From Planococcus sp. ISL-109 (lineage in GTDB: Bacteria; Bacillota; Bacilli; Bacillales_A; Planococcaceae), in the NCBI RefSeq assembly GCF_018613655.1, contig NZ_JAGGPW010000007.1, positions 1 to 63,313 of the forward strand: DNA of 63,313 nt, given 5' to 3'. Of the stretch, positions 1-7,761 are shown in pieces. A program made the position numbers and the translations under genes. Each line of letters opens with the position of its first letter. The stretch's first letter is position 1. The notes beneath the pieces were generated by a model that had not been told where the DNA came from, did no database searches, and worked only from the letters and a program-made list of their open reading frames with translations.

Positions 1-509
1 TTTAACAATTATAATATTAGAAAGTAGATTAACCGGCAAGTAGGATAGATCAATTTTCACAAATTCGGTTTTTTAACTTTTATTATTAAATATAGATAAT
101 CCTCTAATACTGATAACTTTTGAAAATCATAAAAAGAAACCAAGCGATAATGATGAAGTTTTTTAACTTACATGCAAAATAGCGCTTGAATAAGGTGCAA
201 AATATCACTTAAAGTGACACTTGCCGGCAAAGAGAACATCACCGGCTTTGACCCACACCCGACTGGCCGTGTCATGACGACAGAAATCGAGTTTGAATAA
301 TAGGATACTGCAAAATCAAAAAGATGGCTCCAATTCATTCCGAATTGTGAAGCCATCCTTTTTTGTGTATTAAAATTGGCTATCCTATCAAGAAAAAATA
401 ATTTTCAATTAATTCAGCCTACTACCTTGCATTAAACAATACTACATGATATATCATTCATTAATCACTACTGTTCATTAAATATTAGATAAGAAAGGAG
501 GAATTCCCA
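1..509. other. AT-rich left-edge region without an intact gene
   Basis: This stretch is clearly more AT-rich than the genes that follow. A short open frame of 34 codons in the + direction (about 200-300) reads like the tail of a protein: it contains GKENITGFDPHPTGR and ends in EFE just before a hairpin terminator. A stop codon lies immediately upstream in the same frame, so it is a gene remnant or chance. I do not recognise the family. The last 90 bases must carry the promoter of the PadR gene. Confidence 0.4.
321..364 (+). terminator. Intrinsic terminator after the coding-like remnant
   Basis: The arms GATGGCT (323-329) and AGCCATC (351-357) pair, with an inner CAATTC/GAATTG stem, followed by a run of T. 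It sits 20 bases after the stop of the 34-codon remnant. This supports the idea that a gene once ended here. Confidence 0.7.
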
Positions 510-833
510 TTGAACATTCAATTCAAAAAAGGCGCGCTGAATTTATGCGTCCTTGTGCTGTTGGATAAACAGGACCACTACGGCTATGAGCTCGTGCAGA
601 AAATCTCGAGCCGCATCGCGATCTCGGAAGGTGCTGTCTATCCCCTGCTCCGCCGGCTCACCAAGGAAGGCTATTTCACCACCTATTTACAGGAGTCGAG
701 CGAAGGGCCACCGCGGAAATATTATTCACTCACCGAACTCGGCCGGACGTATCTGCAGGAACAACTCGAAGAATGGAAAAGCTTCACCGATGGGGTCAAC
801 CAACTAATAGAAGAGGGTGTGCAAAATGACTGA
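510..833 (+). CDS. PadR family transcriptional regulator
   Basis: 107-residue winged-helix DNA-binding protein of the PadR family. The N-terminal half has the family pattern of a first helix (LNLCVLVLLDKQDHYGYEL), a recognition segment with SEGAVYPLLRRLTKEGY, and a wing ending in PPRKYYSLTELG. The C-terminal helix would mediate dimerisation. It starts at TTG with a strong AAGGAGG about 8 bases upstream. Its TGA overlaps the ATG of the next gene. PadR genes are commonly coupled to HAAS-domain membrane proteins, so the pair probably formed an autoregulated envelope-stress unit. The next gene is damaged, so the regulator may now act alone or on the DUF2207 gene. Confidence 0.93.
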   Translation: MNIQFKKGALNLCVLVLLDKQDHYGYELVQKISSRIAISEGAVYPLLRRLTKEGYFTTYLQESSEGPPRKYYSLTELGRTYLQEQLEEWKSFTDGVNQLIEEGVQND

Positions 834-1215
834 AAACCAATTTTTTCAAGAACTTGAAACTGCTTTGACACGCTTGCTACAAGAAGAACGCATCGATATT
901 CTCCAAGACATTAAAGAGTATTTCGCGAACGGCCAGGCAGACGGCAAAACCGACAGCGAAATCGCAGCTGAACTCGGCGCCCCGGAAGAATATACACCGT
1001 TTTATCACAATTTTATATCTTTTGATAATAATTTGCTAAAAAATGAACACCTTGATTATTGGCTCACCACAAAGCCCAGTGAAACTTTATCCCTCCTTAA
1101 CCGTACTCCTATGCAAGAGGTGATGAATCGTGAAAAACAAAAAAGCAATTTCTTTTTTGTTGGTGTTCGTTTTGGTGCTTTTGATTCCGACGCAGGCGTT
1201 TGCCGTCGATTTTGA
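826..1215 (+). pseudogene. HAAS-domain (DUF1700-like) protein, truncated 3' end
   Basis: The first 55 residues or so match the HAAS signalling domain found beside PadR regulators (TENQFFQELE..., EERIDILQDIKEY, SDSEIAAELGAPEEY; here KTDSEIAAELGAPEEY). After GAPEEY the sequence stops resembling the family. It continues through about 40 unrelated AT-rich codons and then runs out of frame into the next gene, overlapping it by 86 bases. The membrane segments expected after HAAS are absent. The start is ATG at 826, overlapping the padR stop. The simplest reading is a deletion that fused the 5' part to the leader of the DUF2207 gene. A short soluble HAAS protein could still be made. Confidence 0.7.
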
Positions 1216-2803
1216 CATTACGGAAGTCCGGATTGATGCCCAGTTGAATGAAGACGGAACAGCCGATGTAACCGAACAGTTTACGTATCAATTCGACAGT
1301 GATTTTGAAGGCATCACGCGGAGCCTGATTCCAAAGGAAGGAACGTCAATCGAAGGGTTCGCGGCTGCTGAAAACGGCAATGCCCTGGAGGTCGAGATGG
1401 AAGACGGCCTGTATAAGATTTACCGTGCAGGCGAAGACGGTGAAACAGTCCAAGTCGAACTCACTTACCAAATTACGGGTGCTGTCGAAAAGTATGAAGA
1501 CGGCGCCGAGTTCTACTGGCCGTTCTTCGACAGAAGCAACGAAAGTGAATATGGCGACATGACGATTTCTGTCATTCCCCCTGCCCCGGCAACTGAGACG
1601 GAAGCGCTCGGTTATGACGAAGCGTTCGACACATCAAGCATCGCAGAAGACGGGACAGCCATTTTTGCACTTGGCCATGTACCGGACGGTGAAAACGCGG
1701 ATATCCGCGCGATTTTCGAACCCGAACTGTTTCCCGGCGTGACTGCTCAAGGCGGAAGCGTCCGCGATGAGTTGGCGGAAGATCGCGAGCGGCTGGAAAA
1801 TGAAGCTGCGGCTTTTGCCGAAAGCCAACAAACCGCAAAAAGTATCGGAATTCCCGCCATCGCGATACTCGGTGCCATATTGTTAGCCATCGTTTTACTC
1901 AGCTGGATTCGGGCTTCTCGGCGCAAGCGGCAAATCAGAAGTCAACCATCCGAATTTTTCGTACCGAAAGAATCGATGAGCATTCCTGCTCTGCTGTATT
2001 TCACGAATTCTTCCACCTTGTCGCCGAACGCCATTTCAGCAGCCATCCTGGATCTGATGCGCAAAGGTAATATCCGGCAGCTGTCAGAAGACTGGTTCGA
2101 GCTGATCGAGAGAACGACCGATTACAAACATGAAGACGTGCTGATAGGACTGTTGTTCGACCGCATCGGCAACAGCCAGGAGTTTACGCTTGAACAAGTC
2201 GAGACCTATACGAAGAATGAGGACAATCACGAAACTTATAACGAGACAATAGCCAAGTGGAATACTGGCGTCGGCGCCGAAGTGAATGCCCAAAGTTTTT
2301 TTGAGAATCATACCGGATTGCGCTGGATAGCCGGCATTATGAGTGCCGCCTTCATGGGCCTCGCAATCTACATGGGCATTTACGAACTCTTTCCGTGGAT
2401 GGCTGCGTCTATCATTTTGGCGATGCTTGCCTTCGGTTTTGCGCTCGGCTATGCTCCGATTACAAGGCGTGGCCACGAGCTGCGCCATGAGTGGCGGCAA
2501 TTAAAAGCCGCGATGGAAGAATTGCCCGCTGAACAATGGGACCGCCTGACGACAGATGAAAAACAGCGCGCCTTTGCCTACCTCATCGGCAGCGACCAAA
2601 AAACCGCTGAACGGAGAGCTTCGGTGTTCACTGCCGCTGAATCGGAAACAGACGGCTCAAGTTTTGTCACCAACCCTGTATTCATGACAGCCGTATTCGT
2701 CACAGCCAGCACAACGACCAGTTCCAGTGCCTCAGCCAGCGCCGGCTCTGCCGGAACTGGTGGTGGAGTCGGCGGCGGTGGCGGCGGATCAGGCGCTTTT
2801 TGA
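1130..2803 (+). CDS. DUF2207 domain membrane protein with glycine-rich tail
   Basis: 557 residues. There is a signal peptide (KKAISFLLVFVLVLLIPTQAFA), an extracellular beta-rich DUF2207 domain to about residue 220, a transmembrane helix near 235-255, a cytoplasmic region, two further helices near 400-440 and a low-complexity Ser/Ala then Gly tail (GTGGGVGGGGGGSGAF). That architecture, including the Gly-rich end, is usual for DUF2207 proteins, whose function is unknown. It starts at GTG with AAGAGGTG upstream, inside the end of the truncated HAAS frame. The link to PadR/HAAS suggests an envelope role, but this is inference from position only. Confidence 0.85.
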   Translation: MKNKKAISFLLVFVLVLLIPTQAFAVDFDITEVRIDAQLNEDGTADVTEQFTYQFDSDFEGITRSLIPKEGTSIEGFAAAENGNALEVEMEDGLYKIYRAGEDGETVQVELTYQITGAVEKYEDGAEFYWPFFDRSNESEYGDMTISVIPPAPATETEALGYDEAFDTSSIAEDGTAIFALGHVPDGENADIRAIFEPELFPGVTAQGGSVRDELAEDRERLENEAAAFAESQQTAKSIGIPAIAILGAILLAIVLLSWIRASRRKRQIRSQPSEFFVPKESMSIPALLYFTNSSTLSPNAISAAILDLMRKGNIRQLSEDWFELIERTTDYKHEDVLIGLLFDRIGNSQEFTLEQVETYTKNEDNHETYNETIAKWNTGVGAEVNAQSFFENHTGLRWIAGIMSAAFMGLAIYMGIYELFPWMAASIILAMLAFGFALGYAPITRRGHELRHEWRQLKAAMEELPAEQWDRLTTDEKQRAFAYLIGSDQKTAERRASVFTAAESETDGSSFVTNPVFMTAVFVTASTTTSSSASASAGSAGTGGGVGGGGGGSGAF

Positions 2804-3186
2804 ATCGAACTATATAGCTGAAGCCCTAAGCGCGAGGGCAGTTCCACTAGCGCTCGTTATAGGATTGTCTTCTATAGCTGCTGCAATTGTATTCCGAAAA
2901 CAATAAGCCCCCCTTGCATAAGCAAACTGAACCCCGAATGATGTCACTTTTTAAAGTGTCCATCGTTCGGGGTTCAGTTCAATAGTCATTAGTAGATGCC
3001 ATATCATTTCTAAACATTTTTACGTTTTCGAATGGGACAGCTTCTGTGAAAGAATCATCTCTCCAAGATAGTTATCTGTATCGACCCACTTGACCTTTTC
3101 GGATATATTTTGCCAAAGTGCTTTTGCCTGCAGCTGAATTTTCACGCTTACAGCGCATAAGATTTTTATCTACACTATATTCAATA
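2804..3186. other. Intergenic region with remnants and a long hairpin
   Basis: Just after the DUF2207 stop, a +1 frame reads ALSARAVPLALVIGLSSIAA then AIVFRKQ and a stop at about 2905, which looks like a hydrophobic C-terminal tail left by a lost gene. A long hairpin follows (separate entry). On the - strand, 3145-3020 is a 41-codon frame starting at GTG without a clear ribosome site (contains KALWQNISEKVKWVDTDNYL). It looks coding-like but I cannot assign it. No intact gene is visible. Confidence 0.4.
2925..2979. terminator. Long near-perfect hairpin, possible bidirectional terminator
   Basis: AACTGAACCCCGAATGATG pairs with CATCGTTCGGGGTTCAGTT, with an inner CACTTT/AAAGTG stem. It separates the DUF2207 gene from the convergent cytochrome gene. 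There is no strong T-run, so termination is less certain than the structure. Confidence 0.55.
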
Positions 3187-4155
3187 CTAATTTCCCGCTA
3201 AAACTTCTTCCCAATTGATCGTGCCGTCTTTCACTTGGTCGCGGAGTTCTTTCGTCATCGAATCGGTTGGGCGTCCGCCGCCAACCCAATCGCCGTCATG
3301 CTTGTCGAATTCAGGACGGTCCTGTGAAAGGATGAATGCAGCCAAATCAGCAGCTTGTTGATCATCCAAAGATTTTTCATTTCCTTTTGGCATATTGTTT
3401 TGGATATAACCAGCCATGTTGGACATGCGGGCGAGGCCAGCCCCATCATTGAATGAACCGTCTCCCCAAACTGCAGGGCCTGTGTTAGAGCCTGTTCCAG
3501 ATCCGTCTTGCGCGTGGCAAGCGATACAGCTTTGCTGGAACAGTTCTTCCCCGTTCGCGACATCAGGGATCGGAACGTCTTCCATAATATTCGTCTTGCG
3601 CCAAGGGAGCTCGGCGTTCACTGGAATGCCTTCCGAGATGTATTTCAAATACGCAACCATCGCATCCAGATCTTCATCATCCTCGGCGAAAGGTTCGCCA
3701 TTCATGCTCCGCACCATGCAGCCATTGATTCTTTCTTCAATGGTTACAATTTTATCCGAGCGGCTAATGTATTCGGGATAAACGGCAGTCATGCCGACTA
3801 ATGAAGACGAATCTTCTTCCAGCCCTGCTCCAGCATGGCAGCTAGTACAAGACAAGGCATTGACGGCAGCCTCGCCATCTTCTACTGAAGCCGCTTCAGA
3901 ACGCAATACTTGAGAAGTATCGTCGACCAGTTCGTGGCCTCTGAGAATTGCTTCTTTTTCCGGACCATCCGGGATTTCTTCAATTGATGGCGGGTTGTAC
4001 TCGATCCCGGCAACGGATTTCTCTTCTGTTTGTTGAGTCGGACCCGCTTGGGACTGCTGTTCCTTTTCCCTGGAAAGCTCACTGGATAAAACAGCAATAG
4101 CAACAATTGCTAAAATCAATAAAAATACGCTTGCATACAAAAATGCTTTTTTCAT
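3187..4155 (-). CDS. Diheme c-type cytochrome, thiosulfate dehydrogenase (TsdA)-like
   Basis: 322 residues. An N-terminal membrane anchor or signal (about 5-25) precedes an acidic/Gln-rich linker and two cytochrome c domains, with haem-binding motifs CTSCH near residue 103 and CIACH near 212. The first domain carries INGCMVRSMNG followed by MVAYLKYIS, a signature of the TsdA-type class, which oxidises thiosulfate to tetrathionate or works in reverse. The start has a good AGGAGGGGTG. The protein would sit on the outer face of the membrane. Identification as a cytochrome is firm. Thiosulfate as substrate is inferred from the motif and needs the distal haem ligands checked. CcdA and ResA homologues for cytochrome c maturation are encoded at 25.9-27.2 kb. 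Confidence 0.85.
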   Translation of the reverse strand: MKKAFLYASVFLLILAIVAIAVLSSELSREKEQQSQAGPTQQTEEKSVAGIEYNPPSIEEIPDGPEKEAILRGHELVDDTSQVLRSEAASVEDGEAAVNALSCTSCHAGAGLEEDSSSLVGMTAVYPEYISRSDKIVTIEERINGCMVRSMNGEPFAEDDEDLDAMVAYLKYISEGIPVNAELPWRKTNIMEDVPIPDVANGEELFQQSCIACHAQDGSGTGSNTGPAVWGDGSFNDGAGLARMSNMAGYIQNNMPKGNEKSLDDQQAADLAAFILSQDRPEFDKHDGDWVGGGRPTDSMTKELRDQVKDGTINWEEVLAGN

Positions 4156-4247
4156 TTACACCCCTCCTAGTCATTATTATTATATTCTAAAAAATGTCAT
4201 TAAAACTATAATGCCGATAATAAAATGCTTTGCGCATTTTCCCACAT

Positions 4248-4288
4248 GAAAAGCCATCTGGAAATCATTTGATTTCCAGATGGCTTTT
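4248..4288. terminator. Bidirectional intrinsic terminator
   Basis: AAAAGCCATCTGGAAATCA and TGATTTCCAGATGGCTTTT form a perfect 19-bp stem with A- and T-runs on either side. It ends the GerW gene on the - strand. Its core GGAAATCA..TGATTTCC recurs in other terminators of this window. Confidence 0.85.
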
Positions 4289-4299
4289 GGCAACTGACC

Positions 4300-4803
4300 T
4301 TAATCGCTATGCCCCATGCCTGTCATCTTCATGCCTTGCCCCTTTTTTTTGCAGCAAGGGCCAGTACGCATGCGGCCTCTTTTTTTGTGATCCCTACCGC
4401 TGGATTTATCTTGGCTTTTAGCCATTAAAAACGCAAGTCCAGTCATCATGAGCGGCATAAGGATAATGAGCTCAATCGGAACAATCGGCCGGTAAACCGT
4501 CTTCTCAGCTGTGACATCGTAAATGCCCACAGGTTTCACTTGGAAAGAGCCGCCCGCCCCTTCGCCGTGGCCTCCTTCAACTTCCTCGAAGCCGGAAGAC
4601 TCGGGATCTTTGTCTTCATGTTCATAACCGCCGCCGGCCCCTGCGCCGACGCTGTATTTGACTTTAGCTACCGGAATAATGGTTCTGCCATGCATCTCGA
4701 TCGGATCGCCATAGACGAGCGAAACATCGCGTACTGTTGAAAACTTTTCAAAAACCGGAAGCACTGGAGACGATTTGAACGGTGTTAAATCTTTTTCATC
4801 CAT
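4300..4803 (-). CDS. GerW family (YtfJ-like) protein
   Basis: 167 residues. The N-terminal region has FSTVRDVSLVYGDPIEMHGR then TIIPVAKVKYSVGAGAGGG, typical of the GerW/YtfJ family. An acidic Gly-rich insert follows, then FQVKPVGIYDV and a C-terminal transmembrane helix (about 118-138, IELIILMPLMMTGLAFLMAK), ending in a basic Cys-containing tail. B. subtilis YtfJ/GerW is needed for normal spore germination, but family members also occur in weak or non-sporulating Planococcaceae, so a sporulation role is not shown. I chose ATG 4803 rather than GTG 4812 because the AAAGGAG lies directly against the GTG but 8 bases from the ATG. Confidence 0.87.
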   Translation of the reverse strand: MDEKDLTPFKSSPVLPVFEKFSTVRDVSLVYGDPIEMHGRTIIPVAKVKYSVGAGAGGGYEHEDKDPESSGFEEVEGGHGEGAGGSFQVKPVGIYDVTAEKTVYRPIVPIELIILMPLMMTGLAFLMAKSQDKSSGRDHKKRGRMRTGPCCKKKGQGMKMTGMGHSD

Positions 4804-4980
4804 GTTCTTCACTCCTTTTAAATAGTTGTATTAATGGAAATGTACAGCTTATTTTGCGCCATGCCCAAAGCGGCCGAAGAGGCAAGCGGGAACATTCCTT
4901 CACCCGCCAAACTGGTAGTATTATAAATTCGCTTTATCCGGAGCTATCCCTCTATTTCATTTAAGACATTGTTGAATTTC

Positions 4981-5200
4981 GCCTTAAGAAAACCGGGTCC
5001 CTGTGCCAAACATAATTCTACTTATACAGCAAACATGTATACAAAATCAGCCACCTTCAATAAAATCAAGCGATTCCGAAGGTGCTACTGTATGTTTATC
5101 GAAAAAATCAAGTAGCCATAATTGAGCGGTACATAGGGATTGAATCGGGATAAATGGAAATTACGAATGCAGTTTCACAAGCAATTCATCATTTTCTGAC
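4981..5200 (-). repeat. Dispersed intergenic element, copy A (about 220 bp)
   Basis: The reverse complement of this stretch matches 48225-48460 almost throughout: a left arm with CATTTATCCCGATTCAATCC and CTATGTACCGCTCAATTAT, a central hairpin with arms CACCTTC and GAAGGTG, and a right arm with GTTTGnTGTATnAGTnGAATT and CACAGGG. No transposase is present. The two copies are in opposite orientation and both are intergenic. The rest of 4804-5310 holds nothing I can identify. Confidence 0.8.
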
Positions 5201-5310
5201 CGAAGACCCCACTTTAATTTAGTGTAGGGAAATCCACAACTAAGCGGGGATGAATTATCGTGTATTATCGAAATCGTTTAGATTTTTTTTCGCAGGCGCA
5301 CGCTATGACT

Positions 5311-5791
5311 TCATAGATGACGGGATACAGCGCTTATGAACTTTCGGACTTCCTGATCAATCCTCTCTATAAGCGAATCCTGTTCCTCAAAATTTGGTAC
5401 GGATCTCAATGTGCATTCGATGATGGCATCTTGATTCGCATCATCATGAAACACAATGATGTCATCTGAAATGTTGCTGTTTATTAGAAATCCGTATTTC
5501 TTTGCTATATCCCTGTTCCGAGCGGAAAGCCAAACTTCAAAGGCTCCCTTTTCGTGCAAGTAAACAATGGCAATTTTTAGCCCCTTTTTTTAGCGGTTCT
5601 GTAGTTAATGAGAAATAAGTCATATCCATATAACCTTGATATATACTACCGATGTCGTTATGCGGGTATTTCCCAATAAAATCTGCTCTCAATTTGCCGA
5701 TAAACTCCAATATGCCTTTGTACGCAGCCTGTATTTCTCCTTGTCGCAAATAGCCAGTGTAGTCATGTATTAGCTGATTCAAGGTTTTCAT
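5311..5791 (-). pseudogene. DUF7000 family protein, broken by a frameshift in an A7 run
   Basis: Two abutting frames together give one DUF7000-like protein of about 160 residues. The first (from ATG 5791) covers MKTLNQLIHDYTGYLRQGEI to about FSLTTEPLKK. The second resumes with KIAIVYLHEKGAFEVWLSAR to the end SAVSRHL. The switch falls at a run of seven A (coding strand, about 5583-5589). Removing one A restores a continuous LKKGLKIAIVYLHEKGAF. Such a run could be a sequencing error, a slippery phase-variable site or a true mutation. The ATG overlaps the stop of the upstream hydrolase (TGATG), so the two are translationally coupled. The function of DUF7000 is unknown. Confidence 0.75.
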
Positions 5792-6678
5792 CACTTCTCA
5801 CCCGGCCGCAATTCCTGTCGATTCAGCCACTCGCGGACCTTCTCCACATACGCTTCTGGTTCTTCTACCCCTGGCGTATGCGAACTGTTTTTAAACACAT
5901 GGAATTCCGCATCTGCAACGAGACTCGCATAATACTCAGTCGCTTCCGGAGTGGCTTCGTCAAAGCGGCCGCATGCGAACAGGGCCGGAATGTCAATTTC
6001 TGACAAGCGTTCGGTAGCATCAAAATGCTTCAATGTGCCGGTGACGGTAAATTCGGAAGCTCCCCACATGAAATTATAGATTTGATGGTTCATCACTTTC
6101 ATATCCTCTAACATGTCCTGCGGCCATGGATCTATGCGGCACATATGGCGTTTATAATAAGCCCGCATCGCTTGCCCATACTCCGCAGAATCCGTTGTTT
6201 GTTCCCGCTCACTCCGCTCAACAGTCTCCTGGAGCTCCTGGGGGAATTGTTTCAAGTAATTGCGTTGGTCCTGCTCCCATCTCTCGGCATCTAAAGCCGG
6301 CCCTAAGAAGATAACGCTGCGGACGCCGGCTGGCTTTTTGAACAAGTACGAAGCGGCCAGCATCGTGCCCCAGGAATGGCCGAGAATATGGACCTCTTCC
6401 AGTTTCAACGCCTTGATCACTTGCCCCAACTCTTCCACATAGCGCTCTACTGTCCACAGCTTTGTGTCCGTTGGCCGATCTGATTTGCCGCATCCGAGCT
6501 GGTCATAGTGGATCACCGGCCGTTCTACTCCCAATTGCCGGAGCGGATCGCTATCGCTGCTTTTCGACCCAGGCCCTCCGTGCAACACCAATAGCGGAAT
6601 CCCGGGACCGTTGCCGCTGATCCTATACCAGACATTTCCACCTGTCACAGGGATAAATCCTTCCTTAACGTTTTCCAT
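5791..6678 (-). CDS. Alpha/beta hydrolase, proline iminopeptidase family
   Basis: 295 residues with the full alpha/beta-hydrolase pattern: an oxyanion region LHGGPG near residue 33, a YDQLGCGKSDRP segment, a nucleophile elbow GHSWG with Ser102, an acid region in FACGRFDEATPE and a His in SSHTPGVEEPE. HGGPG plus DQLGCGKS is characteristic of the proline iminopeptidase / tricorn-factor F1 group (peptidase S33), which removes N-terminal proline or other residues from short peptides. The start has AAGGAGGT 8 bases upstream. It is co-transcribed with the frameshifted DUF7000 gene. The exact peptide substrate is not predictable. Confidence 0.88.
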   Translation of the reverse strand: MENVKEGFIPVTGGNVWYRISGNGPGIPLLVLHGGPGSKSSDSDPLRQLGVERPVIHYDQLGCGKSDRPTDTKLWTVERYVEELGQVIKALKLEEVHILGHSWGTMLAASYLFKKPAGVRSVIFLGPALDAERWEQDQRNYLKQFPQELQETVERSEREQTTDSAEYGQAMRAYYKRHMCRIDPWPQDMLEDMKVMNHQIYNFMWGASEFTVTGTLKHFDATERLSEIDIPALFACGRFDEATPEATEYYASLVADAEFHVFKNSSHTPGVEEPEAYVEKVREWLNRQELRPGEK

Positions 6679-6765
6679 TCATTTGTACCTCCTTGTCGTG
6701 TTAGCTGTTCAAATACTAGTTTCCCTTCCAGACGAAAAAACCCTTTCTTGCATTTAAACGCGCAC

Positions 6766-7545
6766 TCAGTTTCCGATCCGGAGGACATTGCCTTTGTTCT
6801 GCAACACAGCGAGAATGCTTAATGCCGCGAGCAGGCTCGTCTTCGGGTTACTTGGCATCGGGTTGTTCTCGATATGCAACTGCATCTTCCCGAAATCCCC
6901 TTGCGCTTCGATCGTATGGGTGTTCCGTTCAACAGCTGGGTCGACGATGACGCGCACTTTCGTTTTCTCCGCGCCGATACCGGCAATCGCAAGCACCAGT
7001 GCGACATTGACATTCTTCGGGAATTTTTCGACCGCATCAAACGCGGAGCCGTCGAACAACACCTGCTCTTCGTCCGATTCCATGCCGAGAGAGACGGGTG
7101 ATTTCCTCGTCGTGATCTGTACGTGCGTTAATCCCCCAAGCGCTTTCGCCGATTGCAAGATGTCCAAACCGCCGATCGCACCGGATGGCAGGAAGACTTG
7201 CGTGCCATTCGTTTCCGCCAAAATTTTCAATTCACCAAGAAAACCAGCCTCTTTAAACACACCGATGCTGCTGACGATGAGGTCTTTCTTGTGCACGACC
7301 ACGTCTTTCAAAAACAAACTAGCCGCTTCTACGGTAACTGCCTCCACGACAATATCAAGCGGCGTCTTCAAAAATTCCTGCAAATCCGTATAAAACTCAA
7401 TATCAAACTGCTCTTTCAAGCGCTGGCCCACTTCCCGGTTGCGCCCGAAAACGGCTGTGACCCGCTCGTCGCACATGCGTTTAGCGTTCACCTGCTCCAA
7501 CAAATACGACGCAATGTTGCCGGTTCCGATAATCCCGATGTTCAT
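6766..7545 (-). CDS. Aspartate dehydrogenase-like NAD(P)-dependent enzyme
   Basis: 259 residues from ATG 7545, which has GGAGGAGAG just upstream. The N-terminus is a Rossmann dinucleotide fold (MNIGIIGTGNIASYLLEQ). The middle contains VFLPSGAIGGLDILQSAKAL and TTRKSP, and the end has a catalytic-type segment with VIVDPAVERNTHTIE. These are features of the L-aspartate dehydrogenase (NadX-type, DUF108) family, which converts aspartate and NAD(P)+ to iminoaspartate or oxaloacetate plus ammonia. In some bacteria it feeds NAD synthesis; no nad genes are nearby. Family assignment is good, substrate is inferred. Confidence 0.85.
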   Translation of the reverse strand: MNIGIIGTGNIASYLLEQVNAKRMCDERVTAVFGRNREVGQRLKEQFDIEFYTDLQEFLKTPLDIVVEAVTVEAASLFLKDVVVHKKDLIVSSIGVFKEAGFLGELKILAETNGTQVFLPSGAIGGLDILQSAKALGGLTHVQITTRKSPVSLGMESDEEQVLFDGSAFDAVEKFPKNVNVALVLAIAGIGAEKTKVRVIVDPAVERNTHTIEAQGDFGKMQLHIENNPMPSNPKTSLLAALSILAVLQNKGNVLRIGN

Positions 7546-7602
7546 AATCGCTCTCCTCCGTTCCGCTGAATGATCCATACTTTTCTTTACCCTTAAATAC
7601 AA

Positions 7603-7650
7603 AAATACCACCTTCGAAATCAGTTGATTTCATTGAAGGTGGCGTTTTCT
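7603..7650. terminator. Terminator-like hairpin with the shared GAAATC..GATTTC core
   Basis: CCACCTTCGAAATCAGTTGATTT then CATTGAAGGTGG forms a stem followed by CGTTTT. It lies on the 5' side of the dehydrogenase gene and is near-identical in its core to the hairpin in the dispersed element at 48.35 kb. Its left flank TTACCCTTAAATAC also precedes the terminator at 16.38 kb. Confidence 0.65.
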
Positions 7651-7669
7651 GTATGCAATTGCTGGTTAG

Positions 7670-7758
7670 CCCGCTTTAACAGCCCGTAAAAGTCCGATTG
7701 GATCAACTAACAATCAGTGGGGATGAGGAAAATCCCACTGATTGAAGTTTCTCTTTAT
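7670..7758 (-). repeat. bcr1-like structured repeat, copy R1 (short form)
   Basis: Read on the - strand: ATAAAGAGAAACTTCAATC, hairpin AGTGGGATtttcctcATCCCCACT, then GTTAGTTGATCCAATCGGAC, TTTTACGGGC and GTTAAAGCGG. The second hairpin seen in copies R2 and R3 is missing. The element ends three bases from the P450 stop codon, so it probably lies in that gene's 3' UTR. Confidence 0.8.
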
Positions 7759-7761
7759 ATT

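Noticed and set aside
2760..2803. Glycine repeat at the end of the DUF2207 gene as a sequencing artefact
   Set aside because: Gly-rich ends are normal for this family.
4300..4803. GerW as proof of spore formation
   Set aside because: The family also occurs in genomes without efficient sporulation, and no other spore genes are in the window.
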